Of a stretch of DNA of 64,000 bases, positions 9,025-18,584 are shown one piece after another (within the stretch, counting starts at the first letter, position 1; each line of letters starts with the position of its first letter). Origin of the DNA: Sphingobacterium detergens (GTDB lineage Bacteria; Bacteroidota; Bacteroidia; Sphingobacteriales; Sphingobacteriaceae); the NCBI RefSeq assembly GCF_003610355.1, contig NZ_RAPY01000006.1, positions 124,001 through 188,000 of the forward strand, written 5' to 3'. The position numbers were made by a program, and so were the translations under genes. The notes below the pieces were generated by a model. That model was not told the origin of the DNA, did not search any database, and was given only the letters and a program-made list of their open reading frames with translations.

Positions 9025-9420
9025 CAACTTATAGGTATAGGTCGTGTACTTGTTCGATTTTGTCAAAGTAAGCTCTTTACTCTTCAAGATATAGCTGTAT
9101 TCGTGAGCCAATATCAATCCCCAATCGAACTCCGCCGTCCAGGCATTTTGATCCTTGAAAATAATCTTGTTTCCAAGAATTTCATAGGTTCCTGAGCCAC
9201 CAGCTGGATGTCTGTTTTTATTTGCAGAGGAAAAGAAACTATCCGCTTTAAATTTTACGATGACATCTCCAGTAAATTCTTCGCCATTAGTTTTGTTATA
9301 GGTAGTAAATATTCCTGAATAACTTCCCTCTAGGACTGTTCTGTTTTCGGATTTTTCCTTTGAGCAGCTGATAAAAACGAGCGAAGCCACAAAGAAAAAG
9401 AAGTTTTTTAATGGGTTCAT
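9013..9420 (-). CDS. small predicted lipoprotein, function unknown
   Basis: A 135-residue protein with a lipoprotein signal (MNPLKNFFFFVASLVFISCS), lipobox VFISC with the lipidated Cys at residue 19. The mature part is rich in beta-strand patterns (VLEGSYSGIFTTYNKTNGEE, GSGTYEILGNKIIFKDQNAW), similar to small lipocalin-like lipoproteins of Bacteroidota, but I do not recognise a named family. It is convergent with the GH3 gene: the two stop codons are directly adjacent and lie in one inverted repeat. Its promoter should be in the short gap 9421-9475. No functional inference is safe. Confidence 0.78.
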   Translation of the reverse strand: MNPLKNFFFFVASLVFISCSKEKSENRTVLEGSYSGIFTTYNKTNGEEFTGDVIVKFKADSFFSSANKNRHPAGGSGTYEILGNKIIFKDQNAWTAEFDWGLILAHEYSYILKSKELTLTKSNKYTTYTYKLKKD

Positions 9421-9475
9421 AATTAGTTTTTTATAGCATAACGTAATGAAGCCTAATTTGCTACAGACTGATGAC

Positions 9476-10510
9476 TTATTTTAATCGGATATACTTGATA
9501 CTCTTTCTATTCCAGGTATAGGTGATATGTACTAGACCACTTTTATCCTGTATAATGGTCGGATAAGAATATTCATCTCCTTTGACCCCATCTTCCAAAG
9601 TTAGTGTATCATGCCAGTGAAGACCATCATGAGACGTTGCGACATGGAGTTTTGTGCGTCCTTCCCACCAGTCATTTCCAGCGATTGCTGGATTGTAAAC
9701 GATCATAAATAGTCCATTTTTCAATCGAATGGCATCAGTAGCCGAGTTGGGGTTGAGCAGGTTGGTCGCCTTCCAAGGTCCCCAACTGTTGCCTTGGTCA
9801 GAGGAAAAAGCACTCATTACCTTATTTTCTTTACTGCGACAGAGTACCTGGAGGCGGCCATCTTTATGTTGAACAATACTCGGCTGAATGACTTGAATAC
9901 TTGTGTCAGGCCGAATTGTATGAACAGACCAGGTTTTGCCGTGGTCGTGACTGATTTCCATATGTGCTTTCCAGATTTCGTCTTTTGATTCAGTACTGGA
10001 AGGGGATAATATATCCCCATTAGATAATGTAAATGGTTTGTTTTTGATTGGACCTAAAATACCATCGGGTAATGCCCGTGCTGCTGACCAGTGATGACCT
10101 TTGTCTATGGAATATTTGACGTAGCCTTTCCATTCGCGTGGATTAGGACCAATTTTATAAAACAAATAGAGGGTATCGTTCTTTGGCTGTTGATAGAGTA
10201 CAGGGTTCCAGGTTGGATAACGCTTATCAGCAAGAATCCCATCTGCGATTTGGACTGCTGGTTGCCATTTGCCGTTTGTATAATGAGAACTCCATATCAC
10301 CACATCGGGATTGGATTCATGTGTACCACCAAACCAGCAGGCCAGGAGGCTGTCTTTGCCGATGGATTGTATAGTTGATGCATGGCATTGTTTGAAGCGG
10401 ACCTGTCCCTCTTGGAAGATCTGCTGAGACGAGATTATCTGGGGCTTATAGCTTTTACATGAATAAAATGTTAGGAGTAATAATGCTAAAAATAAGGTTA
10501 TTTGTTTCAT
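9476..10510 (-). CDS. sialidase-like BNR/Asp-box beta-propeller lipoprotein
   Basis: A 344-residue predicted exo-sialidase-like protein (BNR_2 type). Three Asp-box motifs (SxDxGxxW) are visible: SIDKGHHW, SHDHGKTW and SSDQGNSW. The motif ACWFGGTHESNPDVVIW is typical of the family. The frame extends upstream to a TTG at 10627, but the ATG at 10510 starts directly with a lipoprotein signal (MKQITLFLALLLLTFYSCKS, Cys18), so I chose it. It would be membrane-anchored and could remove terminal sialic acid. BNR_2 proteins also include other glycan-active enzymes, so the reaction is not certain. It follows the GH29 gene on the same strand, about 208 bp downstream with a hairpin between. Confidence 0.72.
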   Translation of the reverse strand: MKQITLFLALLLLTFYSCKSYKPQIISSQQIFQEGQVRFKQCHASTIQSIGKDSLLACWFGGTHESNPDVVIWSSHYTNGKWQPAVQIADGILADKRYPTWNPVLYQQPKNDTLYLFYKIGPNPREWKGYVKYSIDKGHHWSAARALPDGILGPIKNKPFTLSNGDILSPSSTESKDEIWKAHMEISHDHGKTWSVHTIRPDTSIQVIQPSIVQHKDGRLQVLCRSKENKVMSAFSSDQGNSWGPWKATNLLNPNSATDAIRLKNGLFMIVYNPAIAGNDWWEGRTKLHVATSHDGLHWHDTLTLEDGVKGDEYSYPTIIQDKSGLVHITYTWNRKSIKYIRLK

Positions 10511-10682
10511 TCTGTTAGTATGTGCTGCTAAGTTCACAAGTGCTGTTTTTTTATAGCTAGTGTTTTTAGTTATTCGGGTATTAATGGAGGATGGAGATCG
10601 GGATGATTTGTATTTGCTGTTTTTCAATAGGCAAATGAAAGTCTTTGAAAATACCTGAAGTCGATCATCGTTATCGGATAAT

Positions 10683-10716
10683 AAAAAAGCAGCTGATGTA
10701 ATTCAGCTGCTTTTTT
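10683..10716 (-). terminator. intrinsic terminator after alpha-L-fucosidase gene
   Basis: Arms AAAAAAGCAGCTGA (10683-10696) and TCAGCTGCTTTTTT (10703-10716) form a 14-bp perfect stem with T-tracts in both directions. It starts just past the stop codon at 10718 and probably ends the cassette-1 transcript. Confidence 0.88.
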
Positions 10717-10717
10717 A

Positions 10718-12154
10718 TTATTTGCTTTGCAATTGAATCGCGGTAGCATAATTGAATCTGGTGCCCGGACTTCTCAGGGTGATCTGATTATCATGTTGTG
10801 ACCAATCCAAGCGACCTTTATGGCCCAAAATTGTGATTTTTTTCACTTTAAAATCCGCTGGAACCTGAAAGACATATTCATTAGGCTGTTGATAAGCGTC
10901 TCCCGCTGAAAGGTGAAATACATTGACGATCTTGCTGTCCTTACTTCTGGTGTAATAGTAGTCGCCTTGATGATAAGGGGCAACGGTACGTGTTGCATAT
11001 ACTGCGCTTTGATTGATTTTCATCCAAGCTGATAGTTCATTTAGACGATCATATGCTGCTTGGTCATAGTCACCTTTGGGGCCTGGGGCGATGTTAAGTA
11101 AATAGTTGCCACCACGGGAAATAATCTTGACAAGCGTTTCGACGATTTTCTTTGTTGGTTTGTAATTGTCATTGGGAACATAGCTAAAGGAGTCTCCCAT
11201 AGTAATACAGCTTTCCCAAGGAATATCCAATGGATGCTCAGGGACTGCCTGTTCGGGTGTCACATAATTTTCCCAGTTTCCGGGAACAGTACGGTCTACC
11301 ACGATAAGACCTGGTTGATTTTTTCGGGCCATACCACCGATACGGTCCATGTCAATATTTTGATCCACCTTGATCGTCTGCTGCCAGTCTACTGACTTGT
11401 CTACAGTTTCTAGGGGACGTACTTGTCCACCATCCAACCATAGAATATCCACTTTACCATATTCCGACGTTAGTTCATTGATCTGGTTGTAGGTGAAATC
11501 TTTAAATTTCTGCCAACGTTCAGGATATTTTTTCGGGTCATAATTTACATTTCTGTCCTTTGGTGGGAAATAGGGCCACCAATAGTATTCGGAGTGCCAA
11601 TCTGGTTTGGAGAAGTAGGCTCCGATTTTGAACCCGTCGTTGCGAAATGTATTAAAGATTTCTTTGGTCACATTTGCCTTGGGATTGGAGGAGAAAGGTG
11701 TTTTGGTAGAAGTAATTTTATAATCCGATTCTTTGGTGTCGAACATTGCAAATCCATCATGATGTTTGGTTGTAAAGACCACATATTTCATTCCGGCTGC
11801 TTTTGCTGCGTCGGCCCATTTTTGAGGATTGAAATCTGTCGGGTTGAATGTTGTCTGCAGATTTTCGTAATTCTTGAGGTATTCAAAATAGGTTTTGCCA
11901 TGCTCTGGTTTGCGTTGTGTCCAGCCTTCATCTTCGGGACAGATACTCCAGCTTTCAACAATTCCCCATTGACTGTAGGTTCCCCAGTGCATGAAAAGAC
12001 CGAATTTCATGTCCTGCCATTGTTCGAGGTTTTCGATCACTAAGGGGTCTGTGGGTTTTTGGTAGCCACCCGATACATTGTGTGCTTGCCCAAAGGTCAA
12101 TGTAGAAGTTGTTGCCAGCAATGCGGTTGATATAATGGTTGTCAGTTTTTGCAT
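10718..12154 (-). CDS. GH29 alpha-L-fucosidase
   Basis: A 478-residue secreted alpha-L-fucosidase that removes terminal fucose from glycans. Signal peptide MQKLTTIISTALLATTSTLT with cleavage near FGQA. GH29 features: WGTYSQWGIVESWSICPEDE, KYVVFTTKHHDGFAMFDTKE, and KVDILWLDGGQ, whose Asp is the predicted nucleophile. The C-terminal part is a small beta domain. The frame also opens at 12190, but that start would lie inside the terminator hairpin at 12181-12206 and adds residues before the signal peptide, so the ATG at 12154 is preferred. It lies 73 bp downstream of the SusD gene of cassette 1, so read-through may couple it to that operon. Confidence 0.92.
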   Translation of the reverse strand: MQKLTTIISTALLATTSTLTFGQAHNVSGGYQKPTDPLVIENLEQWQDMKFGLFMHWGTYSQWGIVESWSICPEDEGWTQRKPEHGKTYFEYLKNYENLQTTFNPTDFNPQKWADAAKAAGMKYVVFTTKHHDGFAMFDTKESDYKITSTKTPFSSNPKANVTKEIFNTFRNDGFKIGAYFSKPDWHSEYYWWPYFPPKDRNVNYDPKKYPERWQKFKDFTYNQINELTSEYGKVDILWLDGGQVRPLETVDKSVDWQQTIKVDQNIDMDRIGGMARKNQPGLIVVDRTVPGNWENYVTPEQAVPEHPLDIPWESCITMGDSFSYVPNDNYKPTKKIVETLVKIISRGGNYLLNIAPGPKGDYDQAAYDRLNELSAWMKINQSAVYATRTVAPYHQGDYYYTRSKDSKIVNVFHLSAGDAYQQPNEYVFQVPADFKVKKITILGHKGRLDWSQHDNQITLRSPGTRFNYATAIQLQSK

Positions 12155-12180
12155 GTATAAATATAATGAAAATGAACATA

Positions 12181-12206
12181 AGAAAGCCACCCGAGAGTGG
12201 CTTTCT
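12181..12206 (-). terminator. hairpin between susD of cassette 1 and fucosidase gene
   Basis: Arms AGAAAGCCAC and GTGGCTTTCT form a 10-bp perfect stem with a 6-nt loop, 22 bp past the SusD stop codon. The following T-run on the minus strand is short and interrupted, so it may attenuate rather than stop transcription into the fucosidase gene. Confidence 0.75.
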
Positions 12207-12227
12207 ATTTGGTAGATGTAGTGTCGA

Positions 12228-13808
12228 TTAATTGACGTCCCAGAAAATTTTGGTTGTTCTTGTGTCTTTTGCCCTCACAGCCTCATAATTTTTACTGTTG
12301 TTTGAGACTTCAGAAGAAGGATAATTCAACCTCATAGGTGGATTTGCAAAGTTCACAAGTCCGGCTACCGGAAAGGTTAAAACTGGATAGCCTGTCCGTC
12401 TTAATTCGGACCAAGCTTGCTGTGCCTGTAGAAAACCATAGTGTAGCCATTTTTGTGTATAGACTAACTCAAGGTCTTTATTTTTATCACCTGTGAATGT
12501 TACCGTGGATTTGTCAATGAAATCATTGATTATAGTTTCAGCAGGTTTAGTTTCGGTTTTTAAACCAGACTTATTTATATTGTTCAAATAGTAGTAGAAA
12601 GATATGGACTGTTTTAAGGCAGTGTTATAAGCCTCTTTTGCTGTTGCACTTGACCCCCATCTTAATTGAGCTTCAGCTTTAATAAAGTTGGTTTCACTGG
12701 CGGAAAATACAATGCCAGGAAGTTCTTTATTGTCAGCAAATGTTGTGGAGTCCAAAACAGAATAACTTTGATAGTTCTTTTCCATCTCAGTAGACGTGAA
12801 GGTAATCGGCATCGCTTTATACTCCTTGTTCGGTATAAATTTGTTATTTACGGTTACCCCAAATTTGTCATAGAATACTGGAATACGAGGGTCTTTTGAT
12901 GGTAACATCACCTTGTTTAACATATGATCAGTAGCATAGTGATTAGGCCCCTCTATCAGCCCTTGTCTTAATGTACCCGTATAGTTTGTCAACGGCGCTA
13001 AAAGGATATCTTCTGTTTTTGGATCGTAACTGCCGACATTATTTCCATCTGCTAACGGGAATTGGCTTGGATTATTTAGGATCTCTAAAATCTCTGTGCG
13101 AGCTTTGGCTTCATCAACATTGGAGATTCGCATTAATAAACGAAGTCTCAAGGAGTTTGTGTATTTTCTCCATTTGCTAACATTACCGCTGTTTAGTATG
13201 TCATATTTTGCAAATTCTGGATTAGATTCTACGGTTCCGAAATAATTGTTTATCTCTTTTAAATCTGATATAAATTGATAATACAACTCTTTTTGCTCAT
13301 CAAATTTTGGAAGTTTGATCACATTTGTTGCAGGCAGGCTACCAGCTTCACTGAACGGAATATCGCCATAGTTGTCTACTAGCTTCGAAGCTTCGTCTAC
13401 GACAACTACTTTTGCTGCTTGTAAGATAATTTTGGCATTGGCTTGTTCTTCTGTAGGAAGTGCGGCATAGGCTTTTTCCATCGCTCTGTAAATACCCAAT
13501 ACACCCGGCGAATAGAAATCTACCCAGTAATCGTATGAATAACCATCATTTGGCTGATACATTGAGTTGGAAGGGATAAATGATGCGGTTTGTGTATAGA
13601 TTGCCTGATTTGATAAAATGAAGGTTCTATAATGCCAATAGGAAGGTCTCACTCGGTCATTATTTAACAATTCAGCAAAGAACGCTGAAATACTGGCTTT
13701 TTCAGTAGCATCTGGATTTTGAAATTTTTCATCCAATTGCTTTTTACAACCCACCAAAGAGGTCAATGCAGTTGCCAGTGTAAATATGGTAAAAAATATT
13801 TTTTTCAT
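12228..13808 (-). CDS. SusD/RagB-family nutrient-binding lipoprotein (cassette 1)
   Basis: A 526-residue surface lipoprotein that binds glycan and caps the adjacent SusC channel. Lipoprotein signal MKKIFFTIFTLATALTSLVG followed by the lipidated Cys21. SusD-type features: the early segment about failing to reach the N-terminal helix bundle is replaced by the tetratricopeptide-like alpha repeats around 100-260 (KLVDNYGDIPFSEAG; KWRKYTNSLRLRLLMRISNV) and the late motif FIKAEAQLRWG. The C-terminus has the ordinary family pattern LRRTGYPVLTFP. Together with its SusC (stop 18 bp upstream), it forms the third gene of the ROK-SusC-SusD unit. Sequence is well diverged from the other three SusD proteins, so the ligand probably differs. 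Confidence 0.93.
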   Translation of the reverse strand: MKKIFFTIFTLATALTSLVGCKKQLDEKFQNPDATEKASISAFFAELLNNDRVRPSYWHYRTFILSNQAIYTQTASFIPSNSMYQPNDGYSYDYWVDFYSPGVLGIYRAMEKAYAALPTEEQANAKIILQAAKVVVVDEASKLVDNYGDIPFSEAGSLPATNVIKLPKFDEQKELYYQFISDLKEINNYFGTVESNPEFAKYDILNSGNVSKWRKYTNSLRLRLLMRISNVDEAKARTEILEILNNPSQFPLADGNNVGSYDPKTEDILLAPLTNYTGTLRQGLIEGPNHYATDHMLNKVMLPSKDPRIPVFYDKFGVTVNNKFIPNKEYKAMPITFTSTEMEKNYQSYSVLDSTTFADNKELPGIVFSASETNFIKAEAQLRWGSSATAKEAYNTALKQSISFYYYLNNINKSGLKTETKPAETIINDFIDKSTVTFTGDKNKDLELVYTQKWLHYGFLQAQQAWSELRRTGYPVLTFPVAGLVNFANPPMRLNYPSSEVSNNSKNYEAVRAKDTRTTKIFWDVN

Positions 13809-13826
13809 GATTTCAGTAAAAAGTGA

Positions 13827-16800
13827 TTAAAAATTAGCGTGTAATGAAAATCCAAAGCTTCTTGTAGCGGCAGAAGAACCTACGTCAACACCTTGAGCCC
13901 ACCATGCATTTCCTACTGGAGCTTCCGGATCGAGATTTTTCAATGTTCTATAGAAATAGAATAGATTTCTTCCAATTAATGAAAATCTAAGATTGTTCAT
14001 TTTGATACGCTTTGTAAAACTGTCCGGTATCTGGTAGCCAATGGAGAGTTCTCTTAATTTGATAAAGTTATTGTCATAGACCGCACCTTTTTCAGACCAA
14101 GAATCATCGCCCCAGTTAAACGTATTGAAGTAGTATTCTGCCCCGCTTAAATGTACATCGTTGGTTTTTCCTGTGTTCGCATTAACACCTGGGAGTGTAA
14201 TGCCACTTTCTCTGTATGGAAGCGTATTCTCATAAAGCCCAGAAGCCATTCCATATTTAAGGTTTTCAGAGACCATTTTACCACCAAAACGGTAATCAGC
14301 TGTAAAATCTAAGCTAAAGTTTTTATAATTGAAGGTATTCGTCCATCCACCAATCGCTTTAGGCATAATATTACCGACCATTTTGTATTTGGATTTATCC
14401 ATTACATAGAACCCTTCATCCGAAATAAGATTATTGCCATTGGCGTCTTTAGCGATATCGTATACATAGATATTTCCCAAAGTTTCTCCTGCTTTTGCCG
14501 TAATTTTTAATGAATTGGCATCAGCCGAATAAAAAACCAATTCGTCAACACCAGACAATAGTTCTTTGACTTTAGAGCGGTTGAAAGAATAATTTAGTCT
14601 AGAAGTCCAAGTGAAATTTTCGTTTTGAATAGGTGTTCCGTTAATAGATAGTTCTAAACCGTGGTTGGCTATTTTTCCAATATTGAGGAGTTGAGATGTC
14701 GCTCCTGTTGATGCAGGTGTTGTCAACCCAAGAATTTGATCTTCGATGTAGTTGTTGTAATAACTCGCATCTAGTCCTAATCTATTTTTTAGAAATTTCA
14801 ATTCCAAACCGAATTCCATTTCGTATTTCCTCTCTGGTCTGAGATCTAGATTACCGTATCGATTTTTGTAGGTTAATGCTGGTATAGCTCCATTCACAGT
14901 TAATAAAGGAGCTTGAGTGTAGGCGATATTTGCTTCATAAATAGCCGCATCATTACCTACGATACCATACGAAGCACGTAACTTACCATAGGTAAACTTG
15001 TCGGATTTGATATTAAATGCATCACTAAAAATAAAGCTACCGCTAAGGGAACCATATTGATAGTTATTGTTTTGTGTAGGAAGAGTTGATGAATATTCTG
15101 AACGGTATGTTCCGTCTAGATAAGCAAAGCCTTTGTAGCCAATGTTTAATGAACCAAAGTAAGCGTATTTAAGCATTTCTTTTCGAGCATTCGTCGTTGT
15201 TGCCTGTGCTAAGCTATTACTTAAACTAAACCAATTCTCAGTAACAAGTCCGGAAGCGGTGCTTGACGATTGATCATCATAATTTTCTGATCGAGATTGA
15301 AAACCAACACTAGCAGAATAGTCGAAATTCTCATTGATCTTATTGCTATATGTCATCATTAAATCGCCATATAAAATTGAGTAGGCTCCTTTGGTTGTTG
15401 AATAACCTCCCGTGCTGCTTGATGGCGAATTGTACTTTGTTGCATTCTCAGTATACTGCTTATTTGTACTGGTGGCTGATGTAAAGTCATTTCCTATTCT
15501 ACCTCTGAATTTGAGGTGATCAACCACATCCCAGTTTAACGTAGCACTGGTTAAGATACGGTTTTCAACTTCATCATAACTGTTCTTATATTGATTCCAG
15601 AAATAATCCAATAGATTTGATGCACGCATCGTGTAGATAAAATCTTCTGGTCGTCCTGTTCCTAATTTAGAATACTTATAACCATCTGATGTTTGATACG
15701 CTTTTTTCATAGCGGCCATATCTTCAGTTCGACTGAAGAAGCCGTCAAAACTACCAAGTACCTGACCCAATAAATACGTTCTATTATGTGTATTGGTGTT
15801 GATATAATTCGCTACGATATCAGTGGATAAACGGTTACTTAGCTTTAGAGAACTATTTAAATTAAACGTGTTTTTTGTTTGTTTGCTTCCAGGACTGGTA
15901 CTTTTGTAATCCATACGGGTCGCACTCAAACGATAATTGAGTTTTTCAGTCTGATTTGATATTCCAACGTTTGCGGTGGAGTTGTATCCTTTGTCGAAGA
16001 CATCATAGTAATTGTTTTTGCGTGCGACATAAGGTCTAACCTGACCATCCCACCATAGGACGTCTTCTCCCGTAAATTTTGGGCCAAAACTTGCGTAGGA
16101 TCTAAAGTAAGGCCTCCGGCCGCTCGGGGATTTAGGATCAAGAATCCAACCTTCTGCAGTAGCGCCATTGGTCACGTTGATACCAGCATCATAGCCTGGG
16201 CCATATTCATTTTGAAATTTCGGTAAAAACGCTGCGCGTTCCAATGATCCAGTATAATTAAAATCGACTCCTAGACCACGTCCTTTTGTTCCCTTTTTTG
16301 TTGTAATCACAATCACCCCACTTGCAGCATCTGAACCATATAATGCACTGGCTGCTGCACCTTTTAAAATGGAGATGTTATCAATATCTGCAGGATTGAT
16401 ATCCAGCATCCCGTTTCCTCGGATTCTTTGATCGCGATCGAAGTTGTTGTTGTTGGCCCCGGCGGCACCATTTTGTTGATCGTTTCGGATAATAATTCCG
16501 TCCACAACGTAAAGCGGCTGGCGTTGGTAGTTTAATGAATTGATACCACGAATCTGCACATTTACAGCACTGGCTGAACCACCGGGTGCGGTGGTAATTT
16601 TTACGCCAGGTGCTTTACCATATAATGCGGAACCGAAGTTGGTATTTCCTGCTTTTGTAATTTCATCAGCCTTAATGTTGCTTACCGCGTATCCCAGGGC
16701 TTTAGATTCGCGTTTTATACCCATCGCCGTTACAACGACTTCATCGAGTGCCGCTGCATCGGAGGTCAATGTAACATTGATCGCTTTATTTGATCCAACG

Positions 16801-17051
16801 ACAATTTCTTGTGTTTTGTATCCAACAATCGAAATTCTTAATGTTTCACCTTGGGCGGCTTGAATAGTAAAAGATCCATTGGCGATTGTCTGTGTACCCT
16901 TTGTCGTTCCCTTTACCGTTACGGTCACCCCAGAGATAGGCCCATTAGCGTCTGAAACAATTCCAGTAATGCTTTGCTGCGCGTAAAGGGATGTGGCACT
17001 AAATAGTGTACATAAGGCCAATCCGGCAGTTCTTTTGTAAAATAGACTCAT
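13827..17051 (-). CDS. SusC-family TonB-linked outer membrane protein (cassette 1)
   Basis: A 1074-residue glycan importer. Signal peptide MSLFYKRTAGLALCTLFSAT, cleavage near LYAQQ. CarboxypepD_reg-like domain about 26-105 (GIVSDANGPISGVTVTVKGT), then EVVVTAMGIKRE at about 105-116, plug with VDGIIIRNDQQNG and ILKGAAASALYGSDAASGVI, and a 22-stranded barrel ending in SLHANF. It begins 23 bp after the ROK1 stop and ends 18 bp before its SusD. The first about 115 residues closely resemble those of the three other MSLFYK/MSVFYK SusC proteins in this window, while plug and barrel have diverged, which points to paralogue duplication followed by substrate specialisation. Confidence 0.95.
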   Translation of the reverse strand: MSLFYKRTAGLALCTLFSATSLYAQQSITGIVSDANGPISGVTVTVKGTTKGTQTIANGSFTIQAAQGETLRISIVGYKTQEIVVGSNKAINVTLTSDAAALDEVVVTAMGIKRESKALGYAVSNIKADEITKAGNTNFGSALYGKAPGVKITTAPGGSASAVNVQIRGINSLNYQRQPLYVVDGIIIRNDQQNGAAGANNNNFDRDQRIRGNGMLDINPADIDNISILKGAAASALYGSDAASGVIVITTKKGTKGRGLGVDFNYTGSLERAAFLPKFQNEYGPGYDAGINVTNGATAEGWILDPKSPSGRRPYFRSYASFGPKFTGEDVLWWDGQVRPYVARKNNYYDVFDKGYNSTANVGISNQTEKLNYRLSATRMDYKSTSPGSKQTKNTFNLNSSLKLSNRLSTDIVANYINTNTHNRTYLLGQVLGSFDGFFSRTEDMAAMKKAYQTSDGYKYSKLGTGRPEDFIYTMRASNLLDYFWNQYKNSYDEVENRILTSATLNWDVVDHLKFRGRIGNDFTSATSTNKQYTENATKYNSPSSSTGGYSTTKGAYSILYGDLMMTYSNKINENFDYSASVGFQSRSENYDDQSSSTASGLVTENWFSLSNSLAQATTTNARKEMLKYAYFGSLNIGYKGFAYLDGTYRSEYSSTLPTQNNNYQYGSLSGSFIFSDAFNIKSDKFTYGKLRASYGIVGNDAAIYEANIAYTQAPLLTVNGAIPALTYKNRYGNLDLRPERKYEMEFGLELKFLKNRLGLDASYYNNYIEDQILGLTTPASTGATSQLLNIGKIANHGLELSINGTPIQNENFTWTSRLNYSFNRSKVKELLSGVDELVFYSADANSLKITAKAGETLGNIYVYDIAKDANGNNLISDEGFYVMDKSKYKMVGNIMPKAIGGWTNTFNYKNFSLDFTADYRFGGKMVSENLKYGMASGLYENTLPYRESGITLPGVNANTGKTNDVHLSGAEYYFNTFNWGDDSWSEKGAVYDNNFIKLRELSIGYQIPDSFTKRIKMNNLRFSLIGRNLFYFYRTLKNLDPEAPVGNAWWAQGVDVGSSAATRSFGFSLHANF

Positions 17052-17074
17052 GTTTTAGGTATTTGTGTAAATTA

Positions 17075-18238
17075 TTAGTTTATTATGCGTGCTATATATT
17101 TTTCGATTACCAATGCTGTTGTACCCAGTTGTTGAGCGCATTTGTGCAAGTTGGAGATACTGAGCATTGTTTCTTTTGCAATTTTTGGAATGCTGTATTC
17201 ATTGATAGCAACTTGGATATGCGGTGTTAATATTTGACCTATTTCAGCCCCCCTTCCGCTTATGATTATTTTGTGAGGATTGAGGATATGAATTAGTGTG
17301 GATATTCCTTTCCCTAGTAAATAACCGATTTTCCCCGTGTTATTAATGGCAACTTGATCTCCGATTTTGACGGCCTCTATGAGTGCTTCAATTTTATTGT
17401 TATGTTCCCCTTCAAGTTTTTCATAAATTGAATATTCACCCTTTTTGATGTCATTTTGAATATTGCGAATAGCCGCACTAATGGACGCTTCGACTTCGAG
17501 ACATCCTCTTTTTCCACAAGAACACAATGTCAATGTATCAGAAAGCGGGATATGACTGAATTCGCCAGCAAATCCTGAAGTTCCCTTAAATATATCATCG
17601 TTGATAAGGATACCTAGGCCAACCCCCCAGTTAAGATTAATAACCAGCGAATGTTGGGAAGCTTGTGCGGCACCGAATTTTTTCTCTGCCCATGCAACAC
17701 AACGGGAATCATTGTCTATAGTAGCGGGAATATTGAATTTAAACTCAATTTGCTCACGGATGTTGTATAAGGGAGAATATTCGTTATATGATTCATTTAG
17801 TCCAGTTTCAGAATTGACAAATCCGGGCATACTAATTCCGATGCCTATAATCAATTGCGTATTTATGTGATGTGTTGAAAGAAAATGAGCCAGGCCGTCT
17901 ATAATTAAGTTCGAAGCTTTTGGATCCTTTAGATCAATTGGGATGTTATTTTCAGCGCAAAGTACCTCCGCTCTTAAATTCGTTGATGCTATTGAAGTGT
18001 AAAACTGGTCAATCGATATACTGATGACGATATGAGGTAAGTCTTCATTTAACATATATTGAATAGCCTTTCTCCCCCCGGTAGATGCGGCATATCCTTT
18101 TTCGACGATGATGTCTTTTGTCAACAAACCATTCAGCTGTTTTGTAACGGAAGGTATGCTCCTGGATAGGGTGTTTGCAATTTCCGCAATCGGTTGCATC
18201 GGCCGGTAATACAAATTTTTTAATATATCGACAACCAT
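17075..18238 (-). CDS. ROK-family transcriptional regulator (cassette 1)
   Basis: A 387-residue regulator of the NagC/XylR-like ROK family. The N-terminal winged helix (about 1-70) has the recognition-helix region SIPSVTKQLNGLLTKDIIVE followed by a Thr-Gly-Gly-Arg-Lys wing. The ROK sugar-sensing domain follows, with DNDSRCVAWAEKKFG and the zinc-binding segment GEFSHIPLS plus CSCGKRGCLEVEAS. The kinase-type DxGGTK motif is absent (SISIDQFYTSI at that place), so it should bind but not phosphorylate sugar. It is the first gene of the unit, 23 bp before SusC. An inverted-repeat operator and Bacteroidota-type promoter lie at 18386-18443. I infer autoregulation and control of its own SusCD pair. 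Confidence 0.9.
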   Translation of the reverse strand: MVVDILKNLYYRPMQPIAEIANTLSRSIPSVTKQLNGLLTKDIIVEKGYAASTGGRKAIQYMLNEDLPHIVISISIDQFYTSIASTNLRAEVLCAENNIPIDLKDPKASNLIIDGLAHFLSTHHINTQLIIGIGISMPGFVNSETGLNESYNEYSPLYNIREQIEFKFNIPATIDNDSRCVAWAEKKFGAAQASQHSLVINLNWGVGLGILINDDIFKGTSGFAGEFSHIPLSDTLTLCSCGKRGCLEVEASISAAIRNIQNDIKKGEYSIYEKLEGEHNNKIEALIEAVKIGDQVAINNTGKIGYLLGKGISTLIHILNPHKIIISGRGAEIGQILTPHIQVAINEYSIPKIAKETMLSISNLHKCAQQLGTTALVIEKYIARIIN

Positions 18239-18385
18239 ATTAGTTCAACTTCAGTGAGTGGTGATTTTGGTTTGTAAGTTTAAACAGATATTATTTTACC
18301 TAATATCTAAGTTAGTATGCACAACGTTAGTCTTTCCCAAGTCCGAATAACTGAATGAGCTGCGATCCAGACTATGTTGATGTGA

Positions 18386-18418
18386 TAAAGATATGTAGTA
18401 TTTCTATTAAGTTCAAAA
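18386..18418 (-). promoter_or_regulatory. promoter of cassette-1 operon (ROK1-susC-susD)
   Basis: Read on the minus strand: -33 box TTTTG (18414-18418), 20 bp, -7 box TATCTTTA (18386-18393). The string TTTTGAACTTA at the -33 box also occurs at the ROK3 promoter, and TATCTTTA occurs at the ROK2 and ROK3 promoters. Confidence 0.7.
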
Positions 18419-18443
18419 TTCTTTTTAAATTTTTTAAAAAGAA
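18419..18443. promoter_or_regulatory. putative ROK operator, cassette 1
   Basis: Perfect inverted repeat: arms TTCTTTTTAAA (18419-18429) and TTTAAAAAGAA (18433-18443), 3-nt spacer. It abuts the -33 box directly, as in the other cassettes. Here the arms begin TTC rather than TAC and the spacer is one base shorter than at the ROK2, ROK3 and susC4 sites. Confidence 0.65.
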
Positions 18444-18584
18444 ATGTTAAAATTATACATATAATACATAAGATGGCTGTGTCTTATTGTGAAATTGAGA
18501 ATATAATATGTAACAAATTGTTTATATTTATATAGGGTTTGATCAGATTTCAAGCCGATTACCTTCAATTATAAATAAACAATT

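Larger units (their letters stand above)
18239..18584. other. intergenic region between divergent ROK1 and secreted-protein genes
   Basis: 346 bp without a gene. It contains the ROK1 promoter and palindrome (18386-18443), leaving an unusually long leader of about 150 bp before ROK1 and about 140 bp before the gene at 18585. No small open frame with a convincing start is visible. Confidence 0.6.

Noticed and set aside
10511..10627. TTG start at 10627 for the sialidase-like gene
   Set aside because: Adds 39 Lys/Ser-rich residues before a good lipoprotein signal beginning at ATG 10510.
11594..12043. 149-codon plus-strand open frame opposite the fucosidase gene
   Set aside because: Antisense shadow of the well-supported GH29 gene; composition and lack of signals argue against coding.
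12155..12190. Longer start of the fucosidase gene at 12190
   Set aside because: The start lies inside a terminator stem and places 12 residues before a clean signal peptide; ATG 12154 is preferred.
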